IMG/VR virus record: IMGVR_UViG_3300030329_004094
Span: 1-26,602 of that record
Length of the DNA: 26,602 bases
Origin: a virus
Strand: one strand, 5' to 3'
The number at the start of each line of letters is the position of its first letter. Position 1 is the stretch's first letter. Of this stretch, positions 1 through 8,230 are shown piece by piece. Under the pieces are notes generated by a model. That model worked only from the letters and a program-made list of their open reading frames with translations. It did not search any database and had not been told where the DNA came from. A program made the position numbers and the translations under genes.

Positions 1-298
1 CGAGTTAACCCACTGGACTGGTTCTGCGAAGCGATTGAACAGACTCAAGGATAGTCGCTTTGGAGACAAGGATTATGCGCTGGAGGAGTTAGTAGCAGAG
101 TTAGGCGCGGCGTATCTATGTGCAGGGCTGGGTGTTTCGGTTGCTGTTAGAGAGGACCATGCCCACTACCTCAATAGCTGGATCAAAGCCTTGAAGAATG
201 ACAAGAAGGCTATCTTCAAAGCGGCGAGCGCGGCCCAGAAAGCGGTCAACTGGCTAAACGATGCTGTGGACAACGAAAGGAAAGAGGAGGCCGCATAG
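1..298 (+). CDS. ArdC-like antirestriction / zincin-like metallopeptidase, C-terminal part (5' end outside window)
   Basis: The reading frame is open from base 2 and has no start in the window, so the gene begins to the left; a TTG at 35 is internal. The first codons read ELTHWTG, and base 1 (c) would be the last base of a His codon, which would complete an HExxH zinc site (HELTHW). About 20 residues on comes EELVAELGAAYLCA, followed by HAHYLNSWIKALKNDKKAIF. This order is typical of the C-terminal metallopeptidase-like domain of ArdC-type proteins found on plasmids and phages. In known ArdC proteins an N-terminal ssDNA-binding domain precedes it and the protein protects incoming DNA from restriction. 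That role here is inferred from the family. A small gene follows 19 nt after the stop, which suggests an early or anti-host operon. I am fairly sure of the family and cannot see the N-terminal domain. Confidence 0.85.
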   Translation, partial: ELTHWTGSAKRLNRLKDSRFGDKDYALEELVAELGAAYLCAGLGVSVAVREDHAHYLNSWIKALKNDKKAIFKAASAAQKAVNWLNDAVDNERKEEAA

Positions 299-317
299 CG
301 GCTCCTTGGAGGCAATA

Positions 318-662
318 ATGAGAGATACATTGAAAATATTGTGCAAGAAGCTCGACGCAGAAAGGCCGGAGGATGTATTGCCGGAAGACGAGCAGGATCT
401 TTTGGAGGCGTATCTGTACGAGAACGGGTGGCTGGCAGTCATCCCTGACGAGCGAGAGCATGAGACAGGCAAAGATTATGATGCTCGTGTAGATCAGCAC
501 AGGGAGGCTGCAGAGCGTTTGTTTTGCGAGGCTATGGCGGAAGGCACGAAAGAGTCCGCTATTCGCTATGTGGAGTTTCTCAGGGCTACTGTGATGGAGA
601 ATTACACGCAGAAGCTAGAGTATTACTTGGACGGTGCTAACAACTATAAGTTCCTTAATTAA
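318..662 (+). CDS. small hypothetical protein, 114 aa
   Basis: The frame is open from 261, but the ATG at 318 is preferred because GGAGG lies at 308-312, five bases upstream; the earlier ATG at 261 lies inside the ArdC-like gene and has no comparable site. The protein begins MRDTLKILCKKLDAERPEDV. It is acidic, probably mostly helical, and has no membrane segment or recognisable motif. It follows the ArdC-like gene by 19 nt and is probably cotranscribed with it, so a role in early takeover or counter-defence is possible but unsupported by sequence. It is the last gene before the 349-base non-coding stretch that precedes the packaging genes. Confidence 0.7.
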   Translation: MRDTLKILCKKLDAERPEDVLPEDEQDLLEAYLYENGWLAVIPDEREHETGKDYDARVDQHREAAERLFCEAMAEGTKESAIRYVEFLRATVMENYTQKLEYYLDGANNYKFLN

Positions 663-676
663 GCGTCTGTCATGTT

Positions 677-693
677 TGTCATAGAGTATGACA
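677..693. promoter_or_regulatory. palindromic operator-like site
   Basis: TGTCATA (677-683) and TATGACA (687-693) form a perfect 7-bp inverted repeat around GAG. A further half-site, TGTCAT, lies at 668-673. It lies between the end of the early-type genes and the candidate late promoter. A dyad of this size could bind a dimeric repressor; the binding protein is unknown. A chance dyad cannot be excluded. Confidence 0.35.
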
Positions 694-727
694 TACGCAA
701 GTGATTGTTAATAAAGGAAATAAAAAA

Positions 728-748
728 GTTGTGACAAACGTTGTGACA
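728..748. repeat. tandem GTTGTGACA repeat, possible operator or activator site
   Basis: GTTGTGACA occurs at 728-736 and again at 740-748, a 12-base period or about one helical turn, so a protein could bind both copies on one DNA face. The second copy overlaps the candidate -35 box at 741-746. The core TGACA resembles the half-site of the palindrome at 677-693, which suggests one regulator could read the whole cluster. This is inference from spacing and similarity. Confidence 0.35.
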
Positions 749-769
749 TAAGATCCAATATGTTATGGA
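741..769 (+). promoter_or_regulatory. candidate sigma70-type promoter for the late operon
   Basis: TTGTGA (741-746) is a possible -35 box, followed by a 17-base spacer and an extended -10 (TG at 761-762, TATGGA at 764-769). The -10 match is weak. Support comes from its likeness to the better promoter at 26011-26039: both have TTGT, TCCA in the spacer and TGTTA at the same 20-base offset. It would give a leader of about 235 bases before the small terminase gene. Confidence 0.35.
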
Positions 770-826
770 ACAATAAAGGGGAGTGGGACTCCACCGAGGG
801 AAGTCGTGATTATCTTCACCTCAAAA

Positions 827-846
827 ACTGTGTACGACCACGCAGT
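827..846 (+). other. leader hairpin
   Basis: ACTGTGT (827-833) pairs with ACGCAGT (840-846): seven base pairs including one G-U, closing a 6-base loop. It lies nine bases before the larger folded element at 855-955 in the same non-coding leader. No T-run follows, so it is not a terminator. It may be part of one larger RNA structure. Confidence 0.4.
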
Positions 847-854
847 ATTTACCT

Positions 855-955
855 GACCTCCTGTGCGTTGCGGCCCTTCTAATTTCATGCGTAACGCGAA
901 AGCAGGCAACACCTCCTCCACTCTTAAATAGTCGGGGGTGAAAGGTCAGGAGGTC
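855..955 (+). other. possible three-way-junction RNA (or packaging-site DNA) upstream of terS
   Basis: GACCTCCTG (855-863) is the exact reverse complement of CAGGAGGTC (947-955), a 9-bp closing stem. Inside lie two more hairpins. GCGTTGCG (865-872) pairs with CGTAACGC (890-897), eight pairs with one G-U and a 17-base loop. CACCTCC (910-916) pairs with GGGGGTG (934-940), seven pairs with one G-U and again a 17-base loop. Together they make a three-way junction with no convincing ORF. The 3' strand of the outer stem contains AGGAGGT, a perfect ribosome-binding sequence, paired with its complement, though the terS start is about 56 bases further on. Candidate roles are a regulatory leader, a small RNA, or a terminase recognition (pac/cos) region. 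No known RNA family was recognised. Confidence 0.5.
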
Positions 956-1011
956 GATATTTTCTACCCGTTGATTTACAATGCCAGAAGCGTTCATTCC
1001 GAGAGGGCAAA

Positions 1012-1446
1012 ATGGCTAAAAAATCAAGGGTTAAGCGCATTGGCCGGCCAACAAAAGAGCTAGATCCAAATGTCGTATATCGTCTGTGCTTGCTGGGACT
1101 ATCTCAACAAGAACTTGCAGATACACTGGGAATCTCACTAGCTACTGTAAAGAACAAGCGTAACCCAGACCATCCATCACACGATCCAGAGTTTTTAGCC
1201 GCATGGACGCGAGGCACAACCGACGCTGATAGCCGAGTAGCCCTGAGTATGTATGAGCAGGCGTTATCCGGCAATGTGACTGCTGGTATGTTCATTCTGA
1301 AAAACAAACGGGCCGCGAACTGGCAGGAGAAACAGCACATAGAGCATAGCTCCGAGACCCTGAGCGATTTAATCGGGAAACTAGAGGATAGTTACTACGA
1401 GCAGGAAGAAGAGTTAAATGGCAAAGAAACAAGCCATCAACACTGA
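1012..1446 (+). CDS. terS: terminase small subunit
   Basis: This 144-residue protein probably recognises phage DNA and hands it to the large terminase. It opens with a basic stretch and GRPTK, then a helix-turn-helix around residues 22-50 (LGLSQQELADTLGISLATVK). A helical middle part follows (ALSMYEQALSGNVTAGMFIL then KNKRAANWQEKQ), a pattern seen in small terminases of this kind. The C-terminus is acidic (YYEQEEE, 128-134). The ATG at 1012 follows GAGAGGG with a short spacer. The gene overlaps the large terminase gene by 29 bases in another frame, implying translational coupling. Position directly before TerL and the DNA-binding motif make the assignment strong. Confidence 0.88.
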   Translation: MAKKSRVKRIGRPTKELDPNVVYRLCLLGLSQQELADTLGISLATVKNKRNPDHPSHDPEFLAAWTRGTTDADSRVALSMYEQALSGNVTAGMFILKNKRAANWQEKQHIEHSSETLSDLIGKLEDSYYEQEEELNGKETSHQH

Positions 1447-2812
1447 TGCGGTAGAGCGACTCAAGGTCTGGCGTGAACACCCAGACATATTCGTACAAGA
1501 CCTATTCAAATGTCATATCGAGGAGTGGCAACGAGAAGCGCTGAAGAGCATAGCGACTCACGATAAGGTAAGTATCCGGTCTGGTCACGGAGTCGGCAAG
1601 AGCGCCCTGTTAAGCTGGGTAATATTATGGTTTATCTCTACCCGCTCGGATGCCAGAGTACCGTGTACTGCGCCATCCAGCCATCAGCTATCAGACGTGC
1701 TGTGGGCCGAGCTATTGAAATGGCTGAGAAAAGCGCCAGACTGGTATCAGTCACAGTTTGAAATGTCCGCAGACAGGGTGAGGATGGGTTCTAGCTATGC
1801 TGTGGCCCGTACAAGCAGGAAAGAACAGCCCGAAGCATTGCAGGGGTTCCACGCAGAAAACTTGCTGTACATCGTAGACGAAGCGAGCGGCATCCCAGAG
1901 AATGTGTACGAGACGGCAGAGGGAGCGCTGTCAGGGGAAGGGGCCAAGATTATGATGACGGCTAACCCGACAAGGGTGTCCGGTTACTTCTATGACTCGC
2001 ATCACAAGATGCGGAACAGATGGAAAACAATGGTAGTGCCGTGTACGGATAGCACTCAGGTATCGAAGACCTATATCGAGGATATGCTGGCGCGATGCGG
2101 CAACGACCCAGACTCAGACATTTACAGGGTACGTGTTCTGGGGGAGTTTCCTAAGAGCGAGTCCAACGGCGTTATTCCGCTCGACCTAGTGATAGCGGCG
2201 TATGATAGACCTGTTGAACAGATCAAAACAGTAATGCCCGTCTGGGGCTTGGACGTAGCCAGATTCGGCACTAACAAGACAGCCTTAGTGAAACGTCACG
2301 CAAATATCGTAAAGTCCGTAGAGACGATTACAAACAGGGATACGATGTATGTCGCAGGCTGGGTTATGCAACAGTATGAGGACGCGAACAGCGACGAGAG
2401 GCCAGCCGTGATTAACATTGATAGCATCGGCGTGGGGGCTGGGGTAGTAGACAGGATGAGAGAGCTAGATGTTCCTGTGCAGGGAATCAATGTAGGTGAA
2501 CAGCCGTCCGGCAAGGACCGCTATGCAAACCTGAGAGCAGAGCTATGGTGGAGAGCTAGGGAATGGCTAGAGCAACGGGACACACGGGTAGAGAGCGAGG
2601 ATCTAGGCGCTGAACTAACCGAGGTCCAGTTTAAAATTACCTCCACGGGGAAAATACAGATCGAATCAAAAGATGATATGCTAAAGCGCGGTGTGACATC
2701 ACCGGACATCGCAGACGCTTTTGTGCTGACATTTGCTGGCGCAGAGCGCAGACGGGGGCTAGGCAGGTACGCCGTTAAAGAACGCAAACAAAGAGCAGGA
2801 TGGGCGGCATGA
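1418..2812 (+). CDS. terL: terminase large subunit (packaging ATPase and nuclease)
   Basis: This 464-residue protein is the DNA-packaging motor and headful/cos nuclease, acting at the portal. The N-terminal ATPase shows Walker A GHGVGKS at residues 56-62, Walker B LLYIVDEA at 149-156 with the catalytic DE at 154-155, and the coupling motif TAN at 181-183. The C-terminal RNase H-like nuclease shows LDVARFG (Asp279), NIDSIG (Asp335) and a late acidic cluster SPDIADAF (Asp430, Asp433), the usual three metal-binding sites. The length is normal for the family. The start overlaps terS by 29 bases and is preceded by AGGAAGAAG. The end overlaps the following 1063-codon gene by 13 bases. Confidence 0.95.
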   Translation: MAKKQAINTDAVERLKVWREHPDIFVQDLFKCHIEEWQREALKSIATHDKVSIRSGHGVGKSALLSWVILWFISTRSDARVPCTAPSSHQLSDVLWAELLKWLRKAPDWYQSQFEMSADRVRMGSSYAVARTSRKEQPEALQGFHAENLLYIVDEASGIPENVYETAEGALSGEGAKIMMTANPTRVSGYFYDSHHKMRNRWKTMVVPCTDSTQVSKTYIEDMLARCGNDPDSDIYRVRVLGEFPKSESNGVIPLDLVIAAYDRPVEQIKTVMPVWGLDVARFGTNKTALVKRHANIVKSVETITNRDTMYVAGWVMQQYEDANSDERPAVINIDSIGVGAGVVDRMRELDVPVQGINVGEQPSGKDRYANLRAELWWRAREWLEQRDTRVESEDLGAELTEVQFKITSTGKIQIESKDDMLKRGVTSPDIADAFVLTFAGAERRRGLGRYAVKERKQRAGWAA

Positions 2813-5800
2813 GCGTATTAGACGTACTTGGAGGGCAAATAAGGGAAGGTGTGTTAGCGCCACCGCAGAGAATAGGGGAGCCGACTCCTACAAGGAATGT
2901 GTTAGGGATTAATCACCCGCTGGCGGAGTCACATCTGTTGCCGCGCTCGGTTGTAGCAATGACCCCATTTGGAGGCGCAACGTCCGGCTTCACGCAAGAA
3001 GCAATCGCAACATTAGGCCAACCAGAAGAAACGGTTTTTAGTATTCCGCCTTCCCGCTACGGCACACGCGATCCTCGCTATTTTCCATTGCCAGACGGCG
3101 CAGATATAACAAGCCATGACCTAGCACGATTCGAGTTAGGCTTAGATGCGCTAGATGCCGCGCCTTTTGTTGGCGCTTTAGGGGGTTTGGCTAGTGTGGC
3201 TATTCCATTCTTAGGTAGACAGCCGTTGCTGTCTGGGAGCAGCGGCGGGATTCCTTCGCCTAGCGCTCAAAGGGGAGCAATAGGATCAGACATAAACGCT
3301 AAAGCTAAAGAACAGCTCGCCAAATTAAAAGCGCAACAAAATGCCACGCAAGCCACGCCAGAAAAGCCATTAACAATAGAGAGCGAAAGAACATGGCAAA
3401 CTAGCGAATATCCAGAAGCCCGCGAAGCTCCAGAATGGGCGACATTACGTTCTTATGATGATGATATGCCGCCAGCGCCATATGAACTGACAGACTATGA
3501 AGAAATCGAATTGAGCGATGGAACAGTTATCAGATCAGAGTGGGGAAAATTGGATGAACGTCCCACCGTATGGATAGACGGAGTTGAACAAGACAAACGC
3601 TTTACCAGTGTTGGCGCAATACAAGAAGCGCAAATGCTAATAGATCGCAGAGCCAATGAATTTGCAAATAAATATCGGGGAGAGTTTGAACAAGGCATTC
3701 CAGAGGATATTGGCTTCTCAACGTCTGGTAGCAACCGAGAATACTATACGCTGGAAGACCCAGACACAGATCAGTTAGTTGAAGTGCGAGTTCTCAAAGA
3801 TCACCGACAGAAGCAAGGCGGCGGTTTTGATCAAGGGTCGGGTGAGCCGTATGGCGAATCGGATGTAGATATGTGGTTTGACAAAGATGGTGTGGTTCAT
3901 GTCGAAGGCTTGGAAGATATAGAGTCTGATCGCATCAAGAAGATGCTGCAAGGCTGGAAAGGCAAGCGACTTTGGCCTACGGCAAAGCCAGCACCAGCGG
4001 TTCAAGTATCGAGCGAGGCATTGCCATCTACAGGCTTGATAGAGGGCAGGATGATCAAGCGAATGCCGATTGACATACAGGACGAGTACGAGAGGCAGGT
4101 GCAGGAGATAATCGGCCCATCGCTATACGACAAGCTAGGGCTAACGGTTGTTGATGAGGCAATAGCGCCATCGAAGTACGACGGACATCAGGGAAGGTCA
4201 TTACAAACGATGTTAAGGCCAGAGACAGAGGTCAACAAAGCAGGAGACCTTGTTTTAACGCCAGATTATAAGAAAAAACTATTAGAACTAACGGCGGCGC
4301 GAGGGTTTTTACAAGACCAAGACGCTGTGACTATGAACTTTGCTGTTCCCTTGAAATCTTTCGAGAATATAGGTGTCGGCTATATAGATTATGACCGAGT
4401 CATCACAGACGATGAAATGCGCTTTTTCGACGAAATGTTAGATGAGTTAGGCGCAAAAGATGATACAATAGCGCGAGTCACTACACCGAAAGGCATTAAG
4501 TTTCTGAACCTTGGAATGGATGACGAAAAGTTTCAAGACTTGATGCAATCGGTGCATACAAAATCGGGACAAAAGATAGATTTATTCAAGAATGACTTAG
4601 GCGAGGAGATGGACTATGGCTATATCGGAGGATCGGACTGGCGCGGCGGGCAAGAAGCCTACCAAAAGATCGGGGCTGAGATTGGGGACGCAGGAGATGG
4701 CAAACAGAGCCAACCTTGGTGGAGTGCAGATGACGAGTTCATTTCGCTCAAGGAACGCATCCGCGAACACAGAAGGCAATTCATCAAGGACAACCCGCTC
4801 CCAGAAAAAACAATAAGGGAGATAGCGGACGAAAACGATGCCCGTTACCAAAGAGAAGGTCTAACTCTTCGGCTAAACGACCACTCCGACGAGGCTATGG
4901 ATGTCTTGGCAAGCCGTATGTTTGACGAGGCATTAGGCGTTCTTCGCGGCGGAGACAGGACAGGCAGAGGCTGGTATACGAGCAGGTATGACCAAGCATT
5001 AGGTGAGCTTGCCGTAAAAATACCGGAGCTAGACCTAGAGACCAAGACCCAGAAAGACCTGTACACTACGCTGACAGGGATATTTTCTGACGGCACGGCC
5101 ATCCAGCCCAACACAGAGCTTGCGGTTAATCAGTACAGGGATTTTCTACGCACAGGCAAAGTCAATGCGATGACTCCCACAGCGGGTCAGCGAAACAAAT
5201 CATTTCGCAATAACCTCGACAAGCTACAGGACTTAATAGACGACAAAGGCTTAGAAGGGGCTATGGAGTTTCTGGACGGGTTCAGCACAACCAGAGACCT
5301 ACAGAAACTAACGAATCGCAAGATCGGTTACTTGCAAGACCAGCGGTTGCCCAACTCCGTCATCTTTGGCGACAAAGTGGGCGTATTCATGGCTAACCTA
5401 AAAGGACACCCAGACTATCTGACAATGGATAGATGGTGGAATCGCACGGTGCATCGTTTGCGCGGGCATATGGGGGATGAGCCAAGTGAAAAAGGACTCA
5501 AACGGTTTAGGGAATTACTCGGCAGAGAAAAAGAACAGGAGTTAATGCGAAAGGCGGGGCATGGGCCGCAGTACGCCCCAGCGGCTCGAAGGAAGACATT
5601 GACCAAAGAAGCACGGCGGCTATCGAAGCAATACCAGAAAAAAGATTATAAAGACGGCACCCCTCTAGAAGTAGCGGCTAACACTATCTTTAAGGCCGAG
5701 ATGGGTTTACGAGATGTTGCGAAAAGCGGCGGAGAGAAGAAATTTCAATTAGACCTAGCGCGAAAAGTAGCAGAGCGTTTTAGACAAGACACAGAATATT

Positions 5801-5991
5801 CAGATATGACGGCGGCGGATTTACAGGCCATTATGTGGTTTGCAGAGAAGCGGCGCATGAAAGAGTTTGGAAGCAGGGATGTGAGAGGCTCAGAGGAGCT
5901 AGACTTTATGGATGCGGTGGAGAGATTGCCCCCAAACGTGCTAGACCCCTCTTTGAAAAATACCCCTGAACCAAGCCCATTAAGCCCATAA
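2800..5991 (+). CDS. large polyvalent-like phage protein, 1063 aa
   Basis: No enzyme motif was recognised, but the architecture resembles the large polyvalent proteins of phages and conjugative elements. Residues 1-150 are a low-complexity head with YGTRDPRYFPL at 87-97 and a hydrophobic glycine-rich stretch at 120-150. Residues 160-190 are Lys/Gln/Ala-rich. Residues 300-345 hold GSNREYYTLEDPDTDQ followed by a VRVLKDH turn, like accessory domains of such proteins. Residues 700-1020 (GWYTSRYDQAL, SDGTAIQPN, VIFGDKVGVFMANL, DRWWNRTVHRL, TPLEVAANTIFKAE, ADLQAIMWFAEKRR) match from memory a domain common at the end of these proteins (DUF7178-like). Such proteins are thought to be delivered with DNA or to counter defences; this is inference. 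The start overlaps terL by 13 bases; an ATG at 2809 is an alternative. Odd: it sits between terminase and portal, and its residue 87-97 peptide recurs in an internal virion protein. Confidence 0.75.
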   Translation: MGGMSVLDVLGGQIREGVLAPPQRIGEPTPTRNVLGINHPLAESHLLPRSVVAMTPFGGATSGFTQEAIATLGQPEETVFSIPPSRYGTRDPRYFPLPDGADITSHDLARFELGLDALDAAPFVGALGGLASVAIPFLGRQPLLSGSSGGIPSPSAQRGAIGSDINAKAKEQLAKLKAQQNATQATPEKPLTIESERTWQTSEYPEAREAPEWATLRSYDDDMPPAPYELTDYEEIELSDGTVIRSEWGKLDERPTVWIDGVEQDKRFTSVGAIQEAQMLIDRRANEFANKYRGEFEQGIPEDIGFSTSGSNREYYTLEDPDTDQLVEVRVLKDHRQKQGGGFDQGSGEPYGESDVDMWFDKDGVVHVEGLEDIESDRIKKMLQGWKGKRLWPTAKPAPAVQVSSEALPSTGLIEGRMIKRMPIDIQDEYERQVQEIIGPSLYDKLGLTVVDEAIAPSKYDGHQGRSLQTMLRPETEVNKAGDLVLTPDYKKKLLELTAARGFLQDQDAVTMNFAVPLKSFENIGVGYIDYDRVITDDEMRFFDEMLDELGAKDDTIARVTTPKGIKFLNLGMDDEKFQDLMQSVHTKSGQKIDLFKNDLGEEMDYGYIGGSDWRGGQEAYQKIGAEIGDAGDGKQSQPWWSADDEFISLKERIREHRRQFIKDNPLPEKTIREIADENDARYQREGLTLRLNDHSDEAMDVLASRMFDEALGVLRGGDRTGRGWYTSRYDQALGELAVKIPELDLETKTQKDLYTTLTGIFSDGTAIQPNTELAVNQYRDFLRTGKVNAMTPTAGQRNKSFRNNLDKLQDLIDDKGLEGAMEFLDGFSTTRDLQKLTNRKIGYLQDQRLPNSVIFGDKVGVFMANLKGHPDYLTMDRWWNRTVHRLRGHMGDEPSEKGLKRFRELLGREKEQELMRKAGHGPQYAPAARRKTLTKEARRLSKQYQKKDYKDGTPLEVAANTIFKAEMGLRDVAKSGGEKKFQLDLARKVAERFRQDTEYSDMTAADLQAIMWFAEKRRMKEFGSRDVRGSEELDFMDAVERLPPNVLDPSLKNTPEPSPLSP
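3057..3089 (+). repeat. 33-nt exact direct repeat, copy 1 (inside the 1063-aa gene)
   Basis: The 33 bases beginning CTACGGCACACGCGATC are identical to those at 23510-23542, about 20.5 kb downstream. Here they encode YGTRDPRYFPL at residues 87-97. Identity covers silent positions too, and the flanking bases differ. Confidence 0.95.
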
Positions 5992-6003
5992 AGGAGTGTT
6001 ATC

Positions 6004-6108
6004 ATGGCATATGGTGGATATAAAGCGACGACAAAACCCAAGGCAAAAGCCCCCAAAAAAAAGAAAAAGACGAAGAAAACGACGATGAAGGGCAAAAAAA
6101 GCAAATAA
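6004..6108 (+). CDS. 34-aa lysine-rich basic protein
   Basis: A short frame with start ATG at 6004 and AAGGAG nine bases upstream fills the gap between the 1063-codon gene and the portal gene, stopping 10 bases before the portal start. It begins MAYGGYKATTKPKAK and is then a run of Lys, Thr and Ala; roughly half of the residues are Lys. Such a peptide would bind nucleic acid electrostatically, so a role in DNA condensation, packaging or portal assembly is possible. There is no motif beyond composition. The good ribosome-binding site and the tight fit between neighbours argue that it is translated. Confidence 0.7.
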   Translation: MAYGGYKATTKPKAKAPKKKKKTKKTTMKGKKSK

Positions 6109-6118
6109 GGAAAGCGTA

Positions 6119-8218
6119 ATGACAACAGCGCGACAAGTACAAAGTTGGTTTGAGTCCGCGAAAGACGACACGGGCGAGTGGCGCTCGGAAGCCAAAGACC
6201 TTTATGACCTTGTGGCTTGTCGGCAGTGGACAGCGGCAGAAGAATCAGAGATTAAGGAAAAGCGGCGTGTTCCTATCGTGATGAATAGAATAGCGCCATT
6301 TGTTGACTCTATCGTAGGACAGCAGATTAATAACCGCAAAGAGGTTAGGTTTCTTCCTAGAGAGACATCTGACACGCAGTTAGCGGATATGTATACCGAG
6401 GCTTCTCGATGGGCGGACGATTTATGTGATGGTGAGGATGAAGTAACGGACGCTTTCACTGATCTCGTGATAAGCGGCATGGGCTGGACAGAAACCCGCA
6501 TGGATTACAGCACCGACCCAGAAGGCAAGCTGATCACGGCTTCGCGCATAGACCCTATCGAGATGTACTGGCCGACTTCAGACACATCAAGAAATCTTGA
6601 TAATGGCAAGTGGGTTATCAGGGCGCGGAAGTATCCGGCAGACGAGGCCGAGGACCGCTGGCCTAACATTAAGAATGTAGCGGGAGAATGGACCGCAGAC
6701 GATATTGATATGCGTCAGCCGCACGACGCGACCAATGCGTGGAAGTATGAGTCCGATAAGTCTAGTTATTTTCCGCACGAGCAGATGTATCTTGTGCTAC
6801 AGGTGCAGTATTACAAAGATGTGCCGATGTACCGAGTGGCTGACCCAGACAGCGGGCAGATTTTAACCGTTACTCCTGACCGTTTGAGCAAAATGCGCGA
6901 CTATCTGGAAGAGATGGGCGTGAAGTTTGTGAAGATTACACAAAGAAGGTACTTCCAAGCGTTTGTGTGCGGCTCTGAGCTACTGGAAGATGAGATAGCC
7001 CCAACTCAAAAGGGTTTTACGCTGAAGTGCATGACGGGCAAAAGAGACAGGAATAAGCGCCAATGGTACGGCGTTTGCAGGGCGCTAAGAGACCCGCAAA
7101 AGTTCTCTAATAAGTTCTTTAGTGACATCATGTTTATACTGGCGACCAATAGAAAAGGTGGTGCGTTTGTAGAAGCTGATGCGCTGGCAGATCCAAGAAG
7201 GGCAGAGGAAGACTGGGCTAGTCCAGATGCATTGATAAAACTCAACGCAGGCGGCCTCAATAAGGTAAGAGAGCGCGATGCGGGCGTATTTCCGGCAGGG
7301 CTAGAGCGCTTGATGCAATACGCAATCGACGCTGTTCCGGCAACGTCCGGCGTAAATGCCGAGATGATTGGCATGGCAGACAGAAATCAGCCAGCAATCC
7401 TAGAGGAATCACGCAAAGTATCCGGCCTTACCATACTAGCACCGCTCTTTGACTCTCTAAAAAGACACCAGAGAGAGCGTGGGCGCATTGTTCTGGACTT
7501 TCTAAACAGGTTTATAGCAGATGGGCGGGCAATCAGGATAGTAAGTCCGACAGGTGATAGAATCAGCGTACCGTTTAGGCAAGACCCACAAGCCGACACT
7601 TATGACATTATCGTAGATGAGATGCCGAGTACGCCTAACAGCAAGGCTGAGACGTTTAACGTGCTAACCAAGCTCATGCCCATAATGCAAAGCATGGGGA
7701 TGTCGCCTCCGTCAGATTTAATCAACTATATGCCGCTCCCCGCTACTCTAGTGGAGAAATGGCGTGGAGAACTGGCACAGCGCACAGAGCAACCTGACCC
7801 ACAACAGCAGATGCTACAGGCGGCGACTGAGTTTGAGATGATGAAGCAACAGGCGAATCAGCAAGAAGCGCAGATGAAATCCCAGCTAGAAATGCTCAAG
7901 CTTGAATTTGAGAAAGAAAAGACGGCGATAGCTACGCAGACGAACCAGCAGGATGCCGCTCTAAAACAGGGGCAGTTGCAACTAGAAGCGCAAATAAAGA
8001 GCAAAGAGGCGGAAATCAAGGCGCAGGAAGCGCAGATCAAAGCCGCAGAGCTAGAGTTGAAACGGCAGGAGTTGGCGCTGAAGAGCCAGTCTATGCAAAT
8101 TGAAGCTACCGCCGATATGATGGACGCACAGGCTAATCTGATGGAAGCCGAGGCCGATATGATAGAGGCAGGGAAGCCACCAGAATCAGAAACTAACATT
8201 ACCGTAAACATGACCTGA
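6119..8218 (+). CDS. portal protein, P22-like
   Basis: This 699-residue protein would form the dodecameric ring at the capsid vertex through which DNA enters and leaves. The N-terminus (WRSEAKDLYDLVACRQWTAAE, then RRVPIVMNRIAPFVDSIVGQ at about 48-67, then NNRKEVRFLPRE) is characteristic of P22 gp1-like portals, and the length is close to the roughly 725 residues of P22. Residues from about 560 to 690 form a long Gln/Glu/Ala/Lys-rich coiled coil (EAQIKSKEAEIKAQEAQIKA), matching the helical barrel that extends into the head in P22. The start has AAGGAAAG just upstream. It follows the lysine-rich peptide by 10 bases and precedes the scaffold gene by 12 bases. Confidence 0.92.
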   Translation: MTTARQVQSWFESAKDDTGEWRSEAKDLYDLVACRQWTAAEESEIKEKRRVPIVMNRIAPFVDSIVGQQINNRKEVRFLPRETSDTQLADMYTEASRWADDLCDGEDEVTDAFTDLVISGMGWTETRMDYSTDPEGKLITASRIDPIEMYWPTSDTSRNLDNGKWVIRARKYPADEAEDRWPNIKNVAGEWTADDIDMRQPHDATNAWKYESDKSSYFPHEQMYLVLQVQYYKDVPMYRVADPDSGQILTVTPDRLSKMRDYLEEMGVKFVKITQRRYFQAFVCGSELLEDEIAPTQKGFTLKCMTGKRDRNKRQWYGVCRALRDPQKFSNKFFSDIMFILATNRKGGAFVEADALADPRRAEEDWASPDALIKLNAGGLNKVRERDAGVFPAGLERLMQYAIDAVPATSGVNAEMIGMADRNQPAILEESRKVSGLTILAPLFDSLKRHQRERGRIVLDFLNRFIADGRAIRIVSPTGDRISVPFRQDPQADTYDIIVDEMPSTPNSKAETFNVLTKLMPIMQSMGMSPPSDLINYMPLPATLVEKWRGELAQRTEQPDPQQQMLQAATEFEMMKQQANQQEAQMKSQLEMLKLEFEKEKTAIATQTNQQDAALKQGQLQLEAQIKSKEAEIKAQEAQIKAAELELKRQELALKSQSMQIEATADMMDAQANLMEAEADMIEAGKPPESETNITVNMT

Positions 8219-8230
8219 CAGGAGGTTAAT

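Noticed and set aside
261-317. Upstream ATG at 261 as start of the gene ending at 662
   Set aside because: It lies inside the ArdC-like gene without a ribosome-binding site; ATG 318 has GGAGG at the right distance.
760-882. 40-codon frame beginning ATG at 760 in the leader
   Set aside because: No Shine-Dalgarno, unlikely amino-acid make-up, and it overlaps the candidate -10 and the folded RNA region.
855-955. tRNA or tmRNA-like reading of the folded leader
   Set aside because: No T-loop consensus, no CCA end and the arm lengths do not fit.
981-1019. 12-codon frame overlapping the terS start (possible leader peptide)
   Set aside because: The nearest AGGAGGT is about 26 bases away and the frame looks like chance.
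4616-4816. 66-codon + frame inside the 1063-residue gene
   Set aside because: Fully nested in another frame of a strong gene with no independent support.
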